From Lepturacanthus savala (Eukaryota; Chordata; Actinopteri; Scombriformes; Trichiuridae): 64,000 bases of DNA. Below, one piece after another: positions 51,265 through 64,000 of this stretch (position 1 is its first letter; the number at the start of each line of letters is the position of its first letter). Location: NCBI GenBank assembly GCA_030544235.1, contig CM060470.1:13801856-13865855 (forward strand). Direction: 5' to 3'. The translations under genes and the position numbers were made by a program. Under the pieces are notes generated by a model that saw nothing but the letters and a program-made list of their open reading frames with translations, was not told the origin of the DNA and searched no databases.

Positions 51265-53510
51265 AACCCATGGATGACCTTTTGGAACAAGTCAGGGTTT
51301 TTCATCAGTTTGTCTGTTATGAGGCATGAATATGATAATATCAGGCCATGTAAAGGCTACTTATGCTTTTTGGGGTTTTTCGGCTTAAGTTGTCCTTGTG
51401 TTCTCTGACCTTGGATCACTGCGAGTGTGTGTGGGGGAGTGACAAAAAAAAGGAGCAAAGCTGTATGTGTGATAGAGACACACAGATGATTGAGCTTTGG
51501 CATAAATTAAAAGTACTTGATCAGCGAGCTGTGGGTGGCCAAGAGGAGATTAAATGTCATTTTCCGGTGAGAAAAAAGCTGCCTAAGAGCATTTTAGTTC
51601 AGGAGACTTAGATGTTTGGATGACCATTTCAGGTTGTCTGTTTTCAGTTTCCATTTATAAAAAGATCTGCATTAACATCAGACCATGTCAAGTTTCCTTT
51701 AAATCTCCGATCATGTTTGAATCAACAAATAAATCTGACCTTGCTGTGTGCCAACTTGTGTCTGGGTCTCCGTGTTCTTGGACGAGTGATGTTTTGTTGG
51801 CTGTTAGCAACTGAACAAGTGAAATGTGAGGAGGTTAAGAGAAGAAAGACAAACATGGACAGGAAAGAAAGTGAAGACAGACACTCAGATATATGCTGGG
51901 GGGGGACGTGATAAACCAGAGCTTAAAGTGAAGAAGCAGAGACAATTTACGGAGCACAGAGATCAAACTTTCAGAGAGGAAGAGAAGTCCAGACGGATCA
52001 TCGTTTGATTCTTTGCTAAGACAAGCATGTTCTTAGTATCCAGGAGTGAGAGGTACTTTCACTGGCCTTCTCCAAAAACACCATCACAGGGAGAGGCATT
52101 CCTTAACCTTTCACCTTTTGTAACTTGGCAACAGCCAGCTATCATCTCCCATTGCCTTCCTCGGGAGATGGGAGGGGAGCTGACAAGCATGACATCAATT
52201 TGTGGCTGGGGAAAATCAAACCTCAGAAAAGAGAGAATCCAAACTAATCTTTTATGGGTTTGGATTATGGGGTTTGCTCTAAATGCTCAATGTATACAGA
52301 TCAGACTTTTTAGGGCTAATTAAGATATGCTATAAGCAGGAATACTATGTAATGGAATCAATGACACAGCCACACATGTATGCACTCGTGCAAACACATG
52401 CACATGTGCATGCCGTATGTTCAAACAAACACAAACGCATTACGCTCTAAAAAAACTGTTGACAGTATCATCAAAGATGTGCAAAGGTAGGAAAAAATTA
52501 TCCATTGTGTAGTTGTTGCTATGGCAGAAAGTCTGTTTTATCTGTTTTTTAAGGCTTAAAAGAATAGCTTGATATTTTAATATATATGTAATATTGTAAT
52601 ATAATATAATATTGAAAGCACTCCTACTCCAAACCACCAAATTTTAATCTGGACAACGTTCCGATGTTCATCAGGTCAGAATATTTGGGAAAAAAAATGG
52701 AAGAGACACTTCTATTTATATATCATGCACACCAATAGACTCACAAACTCTATGCTGACAGCTGTGGTTAACCATCCAAACCAGGGTTGGGTGATCTGAA
52801 AGCAATATCTCTAAGAATACCATGGTCATAATTTAAAAACAATAAAACAATATCACAAAACATAAATCAGCCAGAGTTTGAAGAGAAAGCTTAGCACAAA
52901 GAATGTACTGCGAACAAAAGGGGGAAAAATAGCTTTTCTCTATCCAAAGGTGAGCAATTGACAGACTCTTTTGTTGGTTACACTGTAATTCTAGGTGCCC
53001 TTCTCTTGTATTTCTAACAATGTAGCTGCTCGACAAGTATTGGCTGTAGTATTAAACCGCACTTGCGGGTTCCATGGAAACCACTGTTACCAAGCCAGCC
53101 AGGACTGAAATTTGATAACACTTTTCCATACATTTGGATGAGAAAGTGTTCAAACCTTTAAATGATATTGCAAAAACTGTGACATGAAAAAAATGCCAAA
53201 CTTAGCTTAGACTCTTGAGTTAAATACTGAAGGCCACCCAACATGTAACCAAAATTTTGTTGTCTGCAACTGCTGTATGGGGTTATTTGCTTTTTATGTT
53301 ATCTTGCATTACCTTGTAGTTTTGGAATCAACCAAAATCAGATGCAAATTTCCTTATTGTATGGAGAATTTTGGTCCAGCACAGTGTTCCACCTTTCTTA
53401 ACCTTTGCAGAGGGCCCCTGTTGCAAAGTCATATGAAACAGATTTACCTGGAGAGTGCAGAGAGTTGAGAACTGCTGAGAGAGCAACAGAAAGAACAAGA
53501 CAGAGCAGAG
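51265..53510. other. gene-free spacer
   Basis: Non-coding; a short (TA/TAATA) run at about 52578-52612. No exon recognised. Confidence 0.5.
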
Positions 53511-53514
53511 AGAA

Positions 53515-53531
53515 GGGGGGGGGGGGGGGGG
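53515..53531 (+). repeat. poly(G) run of 17
   Basis: Seventeen consecutive G residues within a GAGA-rich tract (53455-53560). Confidence 0.9.
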
Positions 53532-53559
53532 CAGAGAGAAAGCGTGAGGGAAGATCCTC

Positions 53560-56500
53560 TGAGGGCAGCAGCTCTGGTTTCATCCAACCACTGATGCTGA
53601 CTGGCAGCCATGTCAAAAGCTAAGAAGTCAAACGATGCTGATTCTAAAGTTCATCTTTAGGGCATGTCAAAGTAAAGCTTATTATACATGAGTTTGGAGG
53701 GCCAGGAATGTGCAAACACACGTATGGACACATATGCATGAATGTACAGGCGCAATCTGCAAAATATATACACAGACTTGTGTTTTTTTGCACCTTTATG
53801 CACATACACACATGCCATACTTTGTCATAACATCTCGGCTGTCAGTAATTAATGAGCAGTAAAAACTTTCAAGGTAATTATCTGCACATACTGAAGAGTG
53901 GATTATACATAATTACCTTTAAGACATCTTCATCTGGAGATTATCTCTGTGATGTACAGTGAAGAAGTCAGGCTTAGGACACAGGGCTTATAGGTTACTG
54001 ATCATAACACTGAATCACATGGCCTAGTTTTTTTCTTTGTGAGGTCTTGATATTACAGGTCAAAATATTTGCAACATTTAAGCTGGATCCCTCCGTCCTG
54101 TTGAAAATGGTCTTCAGCAGCTGAATGAATACTGTGGTGAGCAGCCACAAAAAAACAAGATCTTCATCTTCCACAAGTGTTTTTATTTCCAAAGAGTTTT
54201 TACTCGGCACACTGTTAATATCCATATTCAAACACAGATAAAACAACAATTTAAGGGTTTGGTTGGTTTGTGAGGGCTGTAACCAACATCACAAACCACT
54301 TATTCCTATAATTAGAATTATTAAATGATTCAATTTGACGGTTTTATTTGAGGGCAGACGACCAGGAGTGAAATAGTAACTGAAATTTTTCAATTTGACA
54401 TTATGTATTCTGTTTCACTAACAGTTTAAGTAAATGTTTCTTTTCATAACAAATATTCGAACCCCAGGACACAACTGACTTACTCAGTGCACAAGGCACA
54501 AGGGACAGTTTGTTCCATTTAATTATCTGAGTTATTACTCTTTTCTTCTTCTGATGTAGTATTCATTTCTTTATTTTATTGTGTGGCATTATTGCCTTAA
54601 TCAAAAATGTTACTACATTATTGCTGTATGTTGAATCCTCAATAGAGATAGATTTGATCACATATCTACATTTTTCTGAGTTTCATTAGAAGATTTAATG
54701 GCCCTAACATATTTGTGATTTAAAGTACAAAATTTCAACTCAATACATAACTCTCAAGAGCCTTGCAGGAGCTCCAGAAAGTTCAGGTCGCTTTTTAGTC
54801 TTTCTCATAAATATTCATGAGCCTCTATTTTCATTGGCTTAATTTTACTTGAAAGGCTGAAAAAGGTGAAGCGGTGGGGGCAGGTGGGCCATGCTGGGAA
54901 CCTCTACAGGCTGACGCTGCTACTGCATGACATCACAAAGCCAAGGAAGTACAAACGGACCGTGAAATGGCAAAGTTTCGAAATCCAGGCTGTGTTCATT
55001 TCTCTCTCTCTCATGGGGCAGTTTTTATAAGAACCCGAGACCTAATATAGGGGTTATACAAAATGTTTACAAGAGCCAAGCTTGGGTAGTGCACCATCAA
55101 GCATTGTTAAAAAAAAATAAAAAAATAAAAAAATTGATGATTCATTACCTCTGTAAAACTGGTCTCAACACAACAACAACGCAGCCTCAATCATTTTGTT
55201 ATGGAAATGACTGCTTAAAAATATATATTAAAAAAAAAACATTGTAAAAATGTCTTCCTTTTGTAGTTTTTGATTTTTTTTTTCAAATTGGTTTCTAACT
55301 TAAACAAACTGTCCCCATTTACTTGAATGATAGTGTTTTTAACACAGATATACACACACAAGGATGAGAAATCTTAACGAGATAGAATAAATCACCAACC
55401 TTTTTTACTTAGGACATGCTGTGTCATGCTGCGATAGTTTTTCACCATGACTTTAATGTGAATTGCTTGTGTCTCAGTACTGCTGCTCGGGCAACTAGAT
55501 GTGTTCATGATAAAAGGGAACAGAATGAGGCAAAAGGGAACGGGAGAACAAGGGTATTGTCAAACACCCCAATATGGTTCATTTCAATTTCCAGTGGTGT
55601 GTGACTGTACTACTGCAGTGCCTGTTCAGAAGGGGCCGATTGCAGCTTCACATCTAAATAACTTCACACTTTTAGTTAGATATCAACTGCATTCTGGAAA
55701 GGCCACATGCCTGTAAAATCAGGCTATTCTTTTTGTGAAGCCATAAAAACGCGCCATTGTGTTTTACAGCATTGCATGTTATGTTCATTTTCCCTCTGTT
55801 AGAATGTATAATACTATTACATCACTTACGGAGACAGCCAGCTCTGCCATCGACAGTTTAGCAAGCAATAACATCCAGATATGTGTAGGCAGTTTTATTG
55901 CTGCTGCACTTCCACATTCCTCAACGGACACAACGTGATAGCCATTATGCTCTCTTTTTTTTGTATTTTCATCATTCTGAATCAAGGCTGTTGGACACTT
56001 TGCTCACAGGGGTGACCGGTCTTTGAATTAAATGGCCTATGCCTGGGCATGTCTTGACCTATTCCTGTCCTATGCACTGAGGTGCACTGCCCTCCAATGA
56101 CCTATAGAGGGAGCAGTTCACTATGCTCTGGCACTGACTCCTCTCTTTACCACAGCTGGCTCTAACACCTGCTCTCCAGATGTCTCCCTCCACAAGAGGA
56201 GAAAATGAGCTTGACTTTCAAACTTTGTGGTGCTTTTTTCAGTCTCTCTCTCTCCTGTCGCTATGCTTTAAAACTCACACAAATGGAGCCTTCTCCCTCA
56301 AATCTTCTCGCCTCTTACTTTTAGCCCTTTTTTGTCCCCTTTTCATGCCCTGATTGTTCACACGGGTCTCTATTATACCGAAGCAGCTAGAGGCGAAGGT
56401 GAAGTGGCAGAATGCAAGAGACACAAGGAAACCTCTTCACATCAATCCATTATGCTGCTCCCTCCCATATGGGTTCTCCACACTCAATATAGCTCCTTAA

Positions 56501-57240
56501 ACAGACAATGACGATGTATTTGTTTTTAATGACTCTTTTATACACTTGAGCACCTAAGTGCAGTGCGGCTGAAATGTGTAATTAGTTTATTTGTCTTTGG
56601 GGATGAAGAGAAGGAGGGAGTTGCCACACACACATTTTTTATGAGTCACATGATGATTCAGAGGCAACTAAGGAAAGAAAATTAGTCTTAACTTGAACAA
56701 TTGATGTGTGGGTTTCTGTCAAGCTGGAAAAAAAAGGTAACAACGAAGTGAACCAGAAGTCAGAGAAGTGTCCTGTGATTTTAGGTTGTTGGGGTGTAAA
56801 TCTTTTGCCCCTGGTACAATTATCCCTTGTGTGTTTGTAGTAAATCTGCAAGCATATGGCTCTGCCTTTGAAGAAACAGCTACTAATCCTGTAACCCTGT
56901 CAGAAGAAGAGAGGGAGGGAGGAGAAAGAAGGACTGCAAGGCACAAGGGAAATCAAGACAGGGGACAAGAGAGTTCTCACTTGTAGCCAACGTTGGGAAA
57001 ACTCTGTAATGTTTCCTGTAAAGCCTAGTCAGAGATGCATTCTTAGAATTGGAAGACACAAGAGGAACAAATAAATAAATAAAAGAGAGCTACTGAAAGT
57101 GTTTCAACTGATGATTCACGGCGCATCTGTGTTGTATTTTTGGATTTCACTGAAGTCTTAGGTATTGAACACAGATAATGGGAAGAGAAGTACGTAGAAT
57201 TTTACTTTTTTCATTTACACTACCACAAAATGGCACACAA
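53560..57240. other. gene-free spacer with candidate non-coding elements
   Basis: No exons found. Two complex, TAATTA-containing blocks, about 53810-53950 and 56350-56620, stand out from the AT-rich background and would be the first places to test for conservation. A/T runs occur at 55107-55135 and 55218-55238. Confidence 0.4.
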
Positions 57241-57256
57241 CTAAAGAAAAGCAGAA

Positions 57257-57625
57257 ATGGCCAAAGGGGAAGGCCAGGTCTTTAATATTTGTCAGGAGAG
57301 GGAAGCCACAGGGAGGGTGTTTCCCTCTGGCCCAGGGGCCGGTGCTGTGGTGACCGCTGCCTGCCTGCTGGGCCGCCTGTTAGCAACGATGTTTGATCCC
57401 AGGAGCCCGAGATCCCTGGAAAAGCTGAACTCCATTTGCCGGGGTTGGTTGACTCCTGGAAGCAGAACAGTCAAGTCAGCAGCGGACTGGCCCCGATTCT
57501 GTGCAGCTGCTCGGGAGCAAACACCACGAGAACCGCTCATGGAACCACTCGGGGAACCGCCATGGAACCGCGTGGAGAACCTCGACATGTGTCATAGCCA
57601 CAATTTACAGAGTTGTGTGTTGTGA
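57257..57625 (+). other. GC-rich island with open frame of 122 codons (unassigned)
   Basis: ATG-started open frame in a clearly GC-rich patch amid AT-rich DNA. The predicted peptide (Pro/Arg/Gly-rich) shows no domain, signal peptide or family I recognise, and the minus strand is also open (57292-57588), so openness follows from composition. A degenerate GGAACC-based repeat lies at 57529-57581. More likely a regulatory or lncRNA island than a protein gene. Confidence 0.25.
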
Positions 57626-57639
57626 AACAGATATATGAT

Positions 57640-58250
57640 ACCGCGACACTTAACAAAGTTATTTTGGAAATGGTATATAAGTCCTACCAACTACAAGCTT
57701 GGCTGCAGCAATGAGGAGTTTCTCAGAGCATGTTCTTTGCTTTCGTTCACATGTAGTTTCAGTTACTGAAATACAATTTTACATCACACTCTCATGCATT
57801 AGGGTCTTTGCACATGGAGCAAAGACTTGTATATGCATGTGACAGCTCTGTGCTACCACAGTCGATGTTTGTACAGTGCATATGGTACACACAGGAAGGT
57901 AAGAAAACTTCCTCAAGAACAGGACTCAGTTTGGCTAAATTCATGAATTCTTAAAGTGGCTGTCTTCAAAACAATGTGAAATTCTAATGTTACTTGAATG
58001 CAACAGAGAGCATTTTCATTCTTTGTAACCATTTGCAAATGTTTTCAGGAAAATGACCAAGTACAATTATCTACACTTTCAACATTTGTTTTTTATGTCT
58101 TTGTGATCAAATAGATTATGTCTCTTTTCAGTTGAATAGATGTACTTGTAAAAATATGCTACAATTCCTTGATTGTGTAAGTCATGGCACAGAGAATAGT
58201 CCATAAAATTGTCAAAATCTCAGCCCAGTCTCACAGAAATTTCACTTTTC
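57640..58250. other. gene-free spacer
   Basis: AT-rich; nothing recognised. Confidence 0.55.
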
Positions 58251-58254
58251 TTAC

Positions 58255-58510
58255 CAGGAGGAGGAGAGTTGGGTGGGTGGCTTAATGCATTATTCATGGT
58301 CTGGAGGTTGAAATGGTTGCAGGAGATCCATGTTCAACACCACTGTTAACTGGGTATTCTGACACATCTGCAATTTTTAACTGTTTGTCCTATTACATCA
58401 GACATTTTACCCCAAACCACAATATTTCTCCTGAATCTAACAAAGCTGTGTTATTTTTGCCTCAACCTAACTACACCTTCGACTTCATTAATTTGAAGTC
58501 AAAATGGGTG
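58255..58510. repeat. dispersed teleost repeat, decayed
   Basis: Words such as 'GGTTGCAGGAGATCCATG', 'ATTTTACCCCAAACCACAATA' and 'TTGCCTCAACCTAAC' match a common fish repeat carrying a tRNA-box-B-like 'GGTTGCAGGTTCAA' region and a 'CCTAAACCTAACC' body. Just beyond, an 18-nt unit is duplicated in tandem (58533-58550 and 58551-58568). Ends approximate. Confidence 0.5.
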
Positions 58511-58569
58511 TCAACATCAAACAAATTGCAACAAAAGATTCTGTATCTTCAAAAGATTTTGTATCTTCA

Positions 58570-60500
58570 ACATGTCCCCAGTGAGGGAAAAAACCCAGAA
58601 GAATTAACCTATTAACCTTTGGATAGCTTTATAATAATCAAAGGTGATTATTTATATCAAGGCAAACAAAAATTGAAATATTTTTTTAAATTATTTAACA
58701 CGGGACATTTTGCATAAATTCACCTTCAGATGCAGTTATAAGAAAAAAAATATAAAGTGCATCCGGCCTGTGGGCACTGCAGGGGATGAGCTGCACAAAC
58801 TCAATGCAGACAAACTGTGACAAGGTCCAGAAACAGCCTCACTGTCCCAGGCCCAATCCCCATCTCTGCATTAAGTAATAGCAGCAGTAATAAAGACTGG
58901 TTTAAAGTTCCTTATTCCTCCCTCTCTATGCTAATAGGAACCATAAATGGATTCCATTCCATGGATTCAGACTTAATATCAAAAGGTTTTTTTTTTTTAC
59001 TGAAATATGCCAACAAGATTGAGGGAGAAATTTTCACCTGCTATACTCAATGTTTAGCAGGTGGTGTATGGATGCATGTTAGCGATTATGCATCATTATG
59101 AATATATATGGATTAAGCGGTTTAGAGCAATTTCCTGGTTGAATACAGTTTTTTGCTGTTCCGGGAAATGCATCCTTGCTGCTGAGAACTTGTTTTCAGA
59201 AATGTGACAAAGGAATCAAGAAAAACTGTAATTTAAGTTTTCAATGTATCATTTTGGTTTCCATTAACTTTGGATGACTAATTTCTGGTATCAGTCAGTC
59301 CACTGGTATGTTATATTACATATTCTTACAGATGTTAGTTGTTATGCAGATCTTTGTCCAAACGTGGTAATTTTTTCTTCAGTTATGTCTATGACCATTA
59401 ACAATCAAACGCTCTAAACTTTAACAAGGGACACATCAACAACATCATAATTAAGTTAATCATAAACTTTGTGTTGAGTATAAGAGACAAAAAGCCAGGG
59501 ATTATAACATGGAGTGTCTTAACCACCTCTACCACAATGAACACAAGCTGTACTTGAGTCATGCTGTTGCTACAGTACACAGGAAAACACAACGCAAGTA
59601 AACAAAAGGCAAAAGAGACTATATGGAATAAGATTATGTTGTAAAGCATGTGTGACTTAGTTCTTAAAGAAAAGAGACATGTTTCACGGTGGGTATTTTC
59701 AGCAGAAAGATGGGCATTTAGAGAATGTGGAGAATTAAAGGATAGGTTTCCCTTAAAACAAAAGTCCTGACTAAATCCCAAATGAACATTTAAAGGGATT
59801 TGGGATTTTAATAATTCCTTTGGTTCACTGCCTATTAAAAGATTCCTTCTAAATGTATCCACAGTCCTTGTCTGCGTTAGACAAATTAATTGGGTATTTC
59901 CCAAAGTTCAAATCTTTTTCCTATTAAATTTCTTCTGTTTTGACAGACCAATGTTTTCTGTTGAGCCTTGGTAGAGGAATGGTAACAAAAAGTGGAAATT
60001 TGGCTCTGATAGACATTAACCTTCAAATATATCTCCTTGGACTTAAATGTAGCTTCATAGTAGCTTCAAATAAATGATTTAATAGAATTGTGTACAAAAG
60101 GACTTTGGATTACGTCCCCATCACTTGCACTGCAAATGCTTTAGGAAGACATGTTTTAATGATCAGTATGAATGGGAGGAGTGATCCTAATATGGACTCC
60201 TTAATAATGCTTTCAAATAGATTTGTAAAATTGTGAACCCATCTTTTAAAAGCAAGATGGCATTTATTGTCCATCCAAATACGTTAATAATAGTGAAATT
60301 CTTATAATGGAAATCAGAGAAAGACTTATATAGGATTACATAGGAATACAGTAAAAGAGAGCTACATTCCTAGAAAGATTGATACTGAAAGCGGTTTACC
60401 ACTAGGGGTTAGCAGGGCAGCTGTTCCTAGTATCTGGAGAAAATATTTTCAAGCCATCGTCATGACACACAAATACATAAGTATGGCCACATCGGCCCAT
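58570..60500. other. gene-free spacer
   Basis: AT-rich. The long minus-strand frame 59398-59904 has no ATG at its start and no recognised family. No exon. Confidence 0.5.
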
Positions 60501-60820
60501 CCAAAATCATCACTCACACACACACACAAAAGATTCCCAGACATTCTTGGTGATGCATTGAGCCTCGTGCCCCCATCACCATGTGTTGAAGTAGCGCAGA
60601 AGCAACCACATCAGGGTCCCTCACCCCACCCTACTCACCCACAGCTTCCAACACACACACACACACAGGCGCACACACACACACCTCGTTAAGTCTGTTG
60701 CAACACTAATGTATCATGAACAAACTGAAATATGCAATAACAAGACACACAGACAACACTTTTGACTTCATGCAAATACATTCACGACCACAGTGCAACA
60801 CACACACACACACACACACA
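60500..60820. repeat. cluster of short CA arrays
   Basis: CA runs at about 60513-60528, 60651-60686 and 60799-60821. Confidence 0.85.
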
Positions 60821-60824
60821 CTCT

Positions 60825-63800
60825 CTCTGACCATAAACATATGCAGCCATGCAGGGGATCCCACCAATAATGCTTTTTCAGCAAAGAAATTTTGTTGGTT
60901 GAATCTGGTTGATGTTACTGTGGCTTTGGTCGGTTTTTGAAATGTTTGGAAATCTAAAAAAAATGCCGTGGGAAAGGAATGCAGCTAGAATTCGAGTTGT
61001 CATCAAAGGCAGACATTATAGTTTTTTTTCCCCCCAAACATTTTCACACTTGGTGCAATACCATGTCCACTTCTCCACAACTCCTCACACAGTGCGCTTT
61101 GAAACAAAAATAAACAAAATACAAAACAGGCTTCGGTGTGCCATATTTTGCCATTTGTCATCACAGTGTAATATATTATAGTTTAGAAAAGACAAATATT
61201 ATACAATTACTCAAATTACATTACAATCAATGACAAAAAAACACTTGGTTTGAATTTTGAGTTTTGTTTTGAACAGAGCATCTATGCAACATTTGCTGAA
61301 TTTTGCTGGTGGCGAAAACATTTTTTTCCTTTACATTCAGATGGACATTACTGACTTTTAGAAGAAGGGGTGATTTATCCACATATAGACAACTGATGTG
61401 GTGAAATTGTTTTTACTACTAAGGGCTTCTGTGTTCTATGAGCTACAATAGAATTTGTTTCACCAATTTGTAAACTTCCATTCTAATATTAATATTATTA
61501 ATTTATTTTCAGTCCAGTCCATCATTTCTTTCAAATTAGTTTTGTTCAGGTTTTGATTCACTCTAAAGGAGTTGAAAAGTGTGCTCCCTGTAAAAAGGGA
61601 TAAATTAAATTCCCTCTACTTGGAATAGTGATATGTGTCTGATATGTTTTTTTTTTTCCACCAATATAAAATTACCACATTAAAATCTATGTATATGTAA
61701 ATACATTCATGTAAGTGCAGCAGCTTCCCTGTATGTTAAGGACACTTCTCTTAACATAAGAAAGTTAATAGGAACAGTGAAAATAGGCTGAGTAGCAGAA
61801 CCAATCTTCTGAACTTCATCCATAACTTGCCTGTCTAACCTCCCCCGAAGCTTAGTGCATGGGTTGCTACTCTCCCTTGCAGATCAGAATCAGCTGTCGG
61901 GGGGGAAAACCCGAGAAGGTAGACTCTGCACGTAATTATCTGTCCTTTGTACATTGTAGTTTCAAAGAGGACACGATCAGCCATGGCGCTTATTTTTCGC
62001 TTTATATGTTTAATAACATTCGAAAAAACACCACATGGACATATTAAGAAGGTTAAAACTTGATTTTTATTTTGTGCATACCCGTCTTCTTCCAAGTGCA
62101 ATAATTTGGCCGTATTTCAATTTCCTCTTTGTCTATGTGCATAATTATTCACCATCACTTTTATACCATCACTTTTAGAGTTTGACAGCTCCTCAAACTC
62201 ACAGCACTTCGGTCCATCCACTTTATATTCCCCAAACCCTGAACTAATTTTCCAAAGAATGATGGTGACACTCTTTGACCCTGTAGTGGACCTGCAGGGG
62301 TCATGCCCATTAGAGTGGTTATAAACTCTTTCTGGTATTCTTTCTCTCTGTAATTAAAGCAATAAATTACCTGCTGATGGTGACAGGGTGTTAATGGTGG
62401 CTTTATGGGGCCAATAACATGCAGGTGCTGCCTTTGGGTAGATAGGTTATTGACAGTGCTTGGATTTATTTTGTTATACATATGTAGTATTCTATTTATT
62501 TATATGTAGCATGCACATTTGTGTCCAGCCTACATGGAGGAAAGTGGTCTTCATTTTCCATTTTCCATCCAACACCACTGAGTTGATTTATAATTAAAAG
62601 GTTACTGATTGGACAGGATTTTGATTCAAATTCAGTAAAGATGAAAGAGTGGAAAATGTGTTCATGTTCTATTTTTTTATGGACAGAGGTCATAACCTTT
62701 AAAAAATGTGTTGTAAATAGTTAAATATCAATTCATTATGTGTGTGTGTCCGTTAGCTGGCGCTACTCCAGTAGCAAAGCCACACTACACTGATGGTAGA
62801 AAAATGTCAGGCCAGTGTGGAGAGAAGTAACTGTTTGACTTAATGGAAATATTGACCAAGTTGTCATCCTCTCACCCCTCAGTCTGGACCTCAGTCCGCT
62901 CGATAAAAACTTCCCATGACACCACATGTGCACACACACAAACACACACACACACAGGCACGATCACATTTTCATCAGTGAATCTGTCTTGTATGGTCGC
63001 TATGGCTACAAATGGCCTTGATCTCAACCATAACCAACACTTGCACAGACCCAAGACCAAAAAAAACATCATGATAACCAGTGCCTGTATATTTCAGAGA
63101 CAGTCAGCTTTGTTCCTCCTTCCAGTGTGGTGATTTAATGTTCAAAATAAGAAATGAGAAAAGATGGAAATTACGCTAGATGGCTGGCTCAGTACTGGTG
63201 TATGTTTTACACCGAGGTAGTGCAAAATGTCATTTTGAATTGAGTCTAAATGAGATGTTTTGATTCACTCAGGCCCACTGTGTCAAAATAAGTGGTGAAA
63301 TGAGCACCATATCTGAAACAGAAGATATGACTAAGTTCCCTTTCTGTGAAACAATTAAGGTTTTTGGTCAAGGTTAGAGTTGGGTCAGCTAAAACCTGAC
63401 GAAAACAGCAGTGTCTCTTAATTTTTGTGTATTATATGCATTTAAAGACATTGTGCTGACAACATAAAATGTCAATAAAAGCTATAATATAAAATATAAA
63501 AAAATACAGGGAAATTAATTGTATTGAAAATGAAGTGATAAAAATTCAGCAATGAGTAATATGACATACAGGGGCCATTTTTTCTGAGTCATTCTCCTGT
63601 GAATCTGTGGGGTGCCTTGATTTAGTAGCGTGGATTCATGGTGTTTGGACAAGAGATGATGAAAGCAATGCTTACTAATGATTCTTATCTCAATCAGCAG
63701 CCAATTTGGTCTATGTGTTCTATGTGAGACAAACACTAAGCCCAAACTTTCCTGTGAGAACAGACTTGAGAGAGATCCTCCCCTCCATCACGATCATCTG

Positions 63801-64000
63801 GATACAATTGTGTCATTACAGCTGACTCCTGCCTGTGAGTGAGGGGATGTTAAATACTGACGATAAGGCTTCAAAATGAACTTTTATTTTCTCAATCCAC
63901 TTCCCACTTTACTCCCGCTCTTTCCTCTGCACCCAATCTCAGGAGCCACACAAGAAGATTGAGACTACAGGAAATAGGGTCACTCCCGTTGAGGCAAGGG
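60825..64000. other. gene-free spacer to window end
   Basis: AT-rich non-coding sequence with a short CA run at 62931-62957. No exon of wnt10a or wnt6 was seen. Confidence 0.5.

Noticed and set aside
59398..59904. 168-codon minus-strand frame
   Set aside because: It starts at a non-ATG codon, is AT-rich and hydrophobic by composition, and matches no family I know.
38280..64000. wnt10a or wnt6 exons
   Set aside because: Searched for the cysteine-rich Wnt signatures (CCGRGHN, RCxCxFHWC) on both strands among open frames; none present.

Overview
This is nuclear DNA of a bony fish (teleost). The evidence is intron-containing vertebrate genes with GT-AG junctions, AT-rich spacers, very long CA and TA dinucleotide arrays, and several short repeat families typical of teleost genomes. 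It is not bacterial or viral: only a few percent is coding, and most open frames are shadows of microsatellites. No species can be named; the proteins look like ordinary ray-finned fish versions.

Layout. At 1-2240 is the last intron, last coding exon (710-888) and probable 3'UTR of umps (+), which enters from the left. At 4133-4654 is the mir375 locus (+): TATA box, possible first exon with splice donor, and an intact hairpin carrying an exact mature miR-375 (4622-4643). At 11942-15060 is a complete beta-A2 crystallin gene (cryba2, +): Maf-like element, TATA box, non-coding exon 1 and four coding exons giving 196 aa. At 20368-22557 is a complete fev (Pet-1 type ETS factor, +) in three coding exons giving 218 aa. 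At 37003-37917 is the single-exon cdk5r2 (p39 activator of Cdk5, -, 304 aa). From about 38.3 kb to the end (about 25.7 kb) I find no gene, only repeats, hairpins and candidate non-coding islands.

The order mir375-cryba2-fev-cdk5r2 with orientations +,+,+,- is the mirror image of human 2q35 (CDK5R2, FEV, CRYBA2, MIR375), so this is an old conserved block. The human neighbour beyond CDK5R2 is WNT10A then WNT6; the gene-free right side is where their counterparts and long-range enhancers would be expected. On the left, umps replaces the human neighbour (CFAP65), marking a rearrangement. The genes do not form one pathway: umps is pyrimidine synthesis, mir375 endocrine/islet regulation, cryba2 a lens structural protein, fev serotonergic neuron identity, and cdk5r2 neuronal kinase control.

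Main points from the hunt: a complete short hAT-type element with a perfect 8-bp target duplication downstream of cdk5r2, holding the first canonical poly(A) signals after that gene's stop codon; a palindromic element with perfect 84-bp arms at 19 kb; a perfect HNF1 palindrome 1.15 kb downstream of miR-375; several perfect short-loop hairpins at 45.4-50.2 kb; and two separate TA arrays over 110 bp just downstream of fev. I saw no convincing new multi-gene system.
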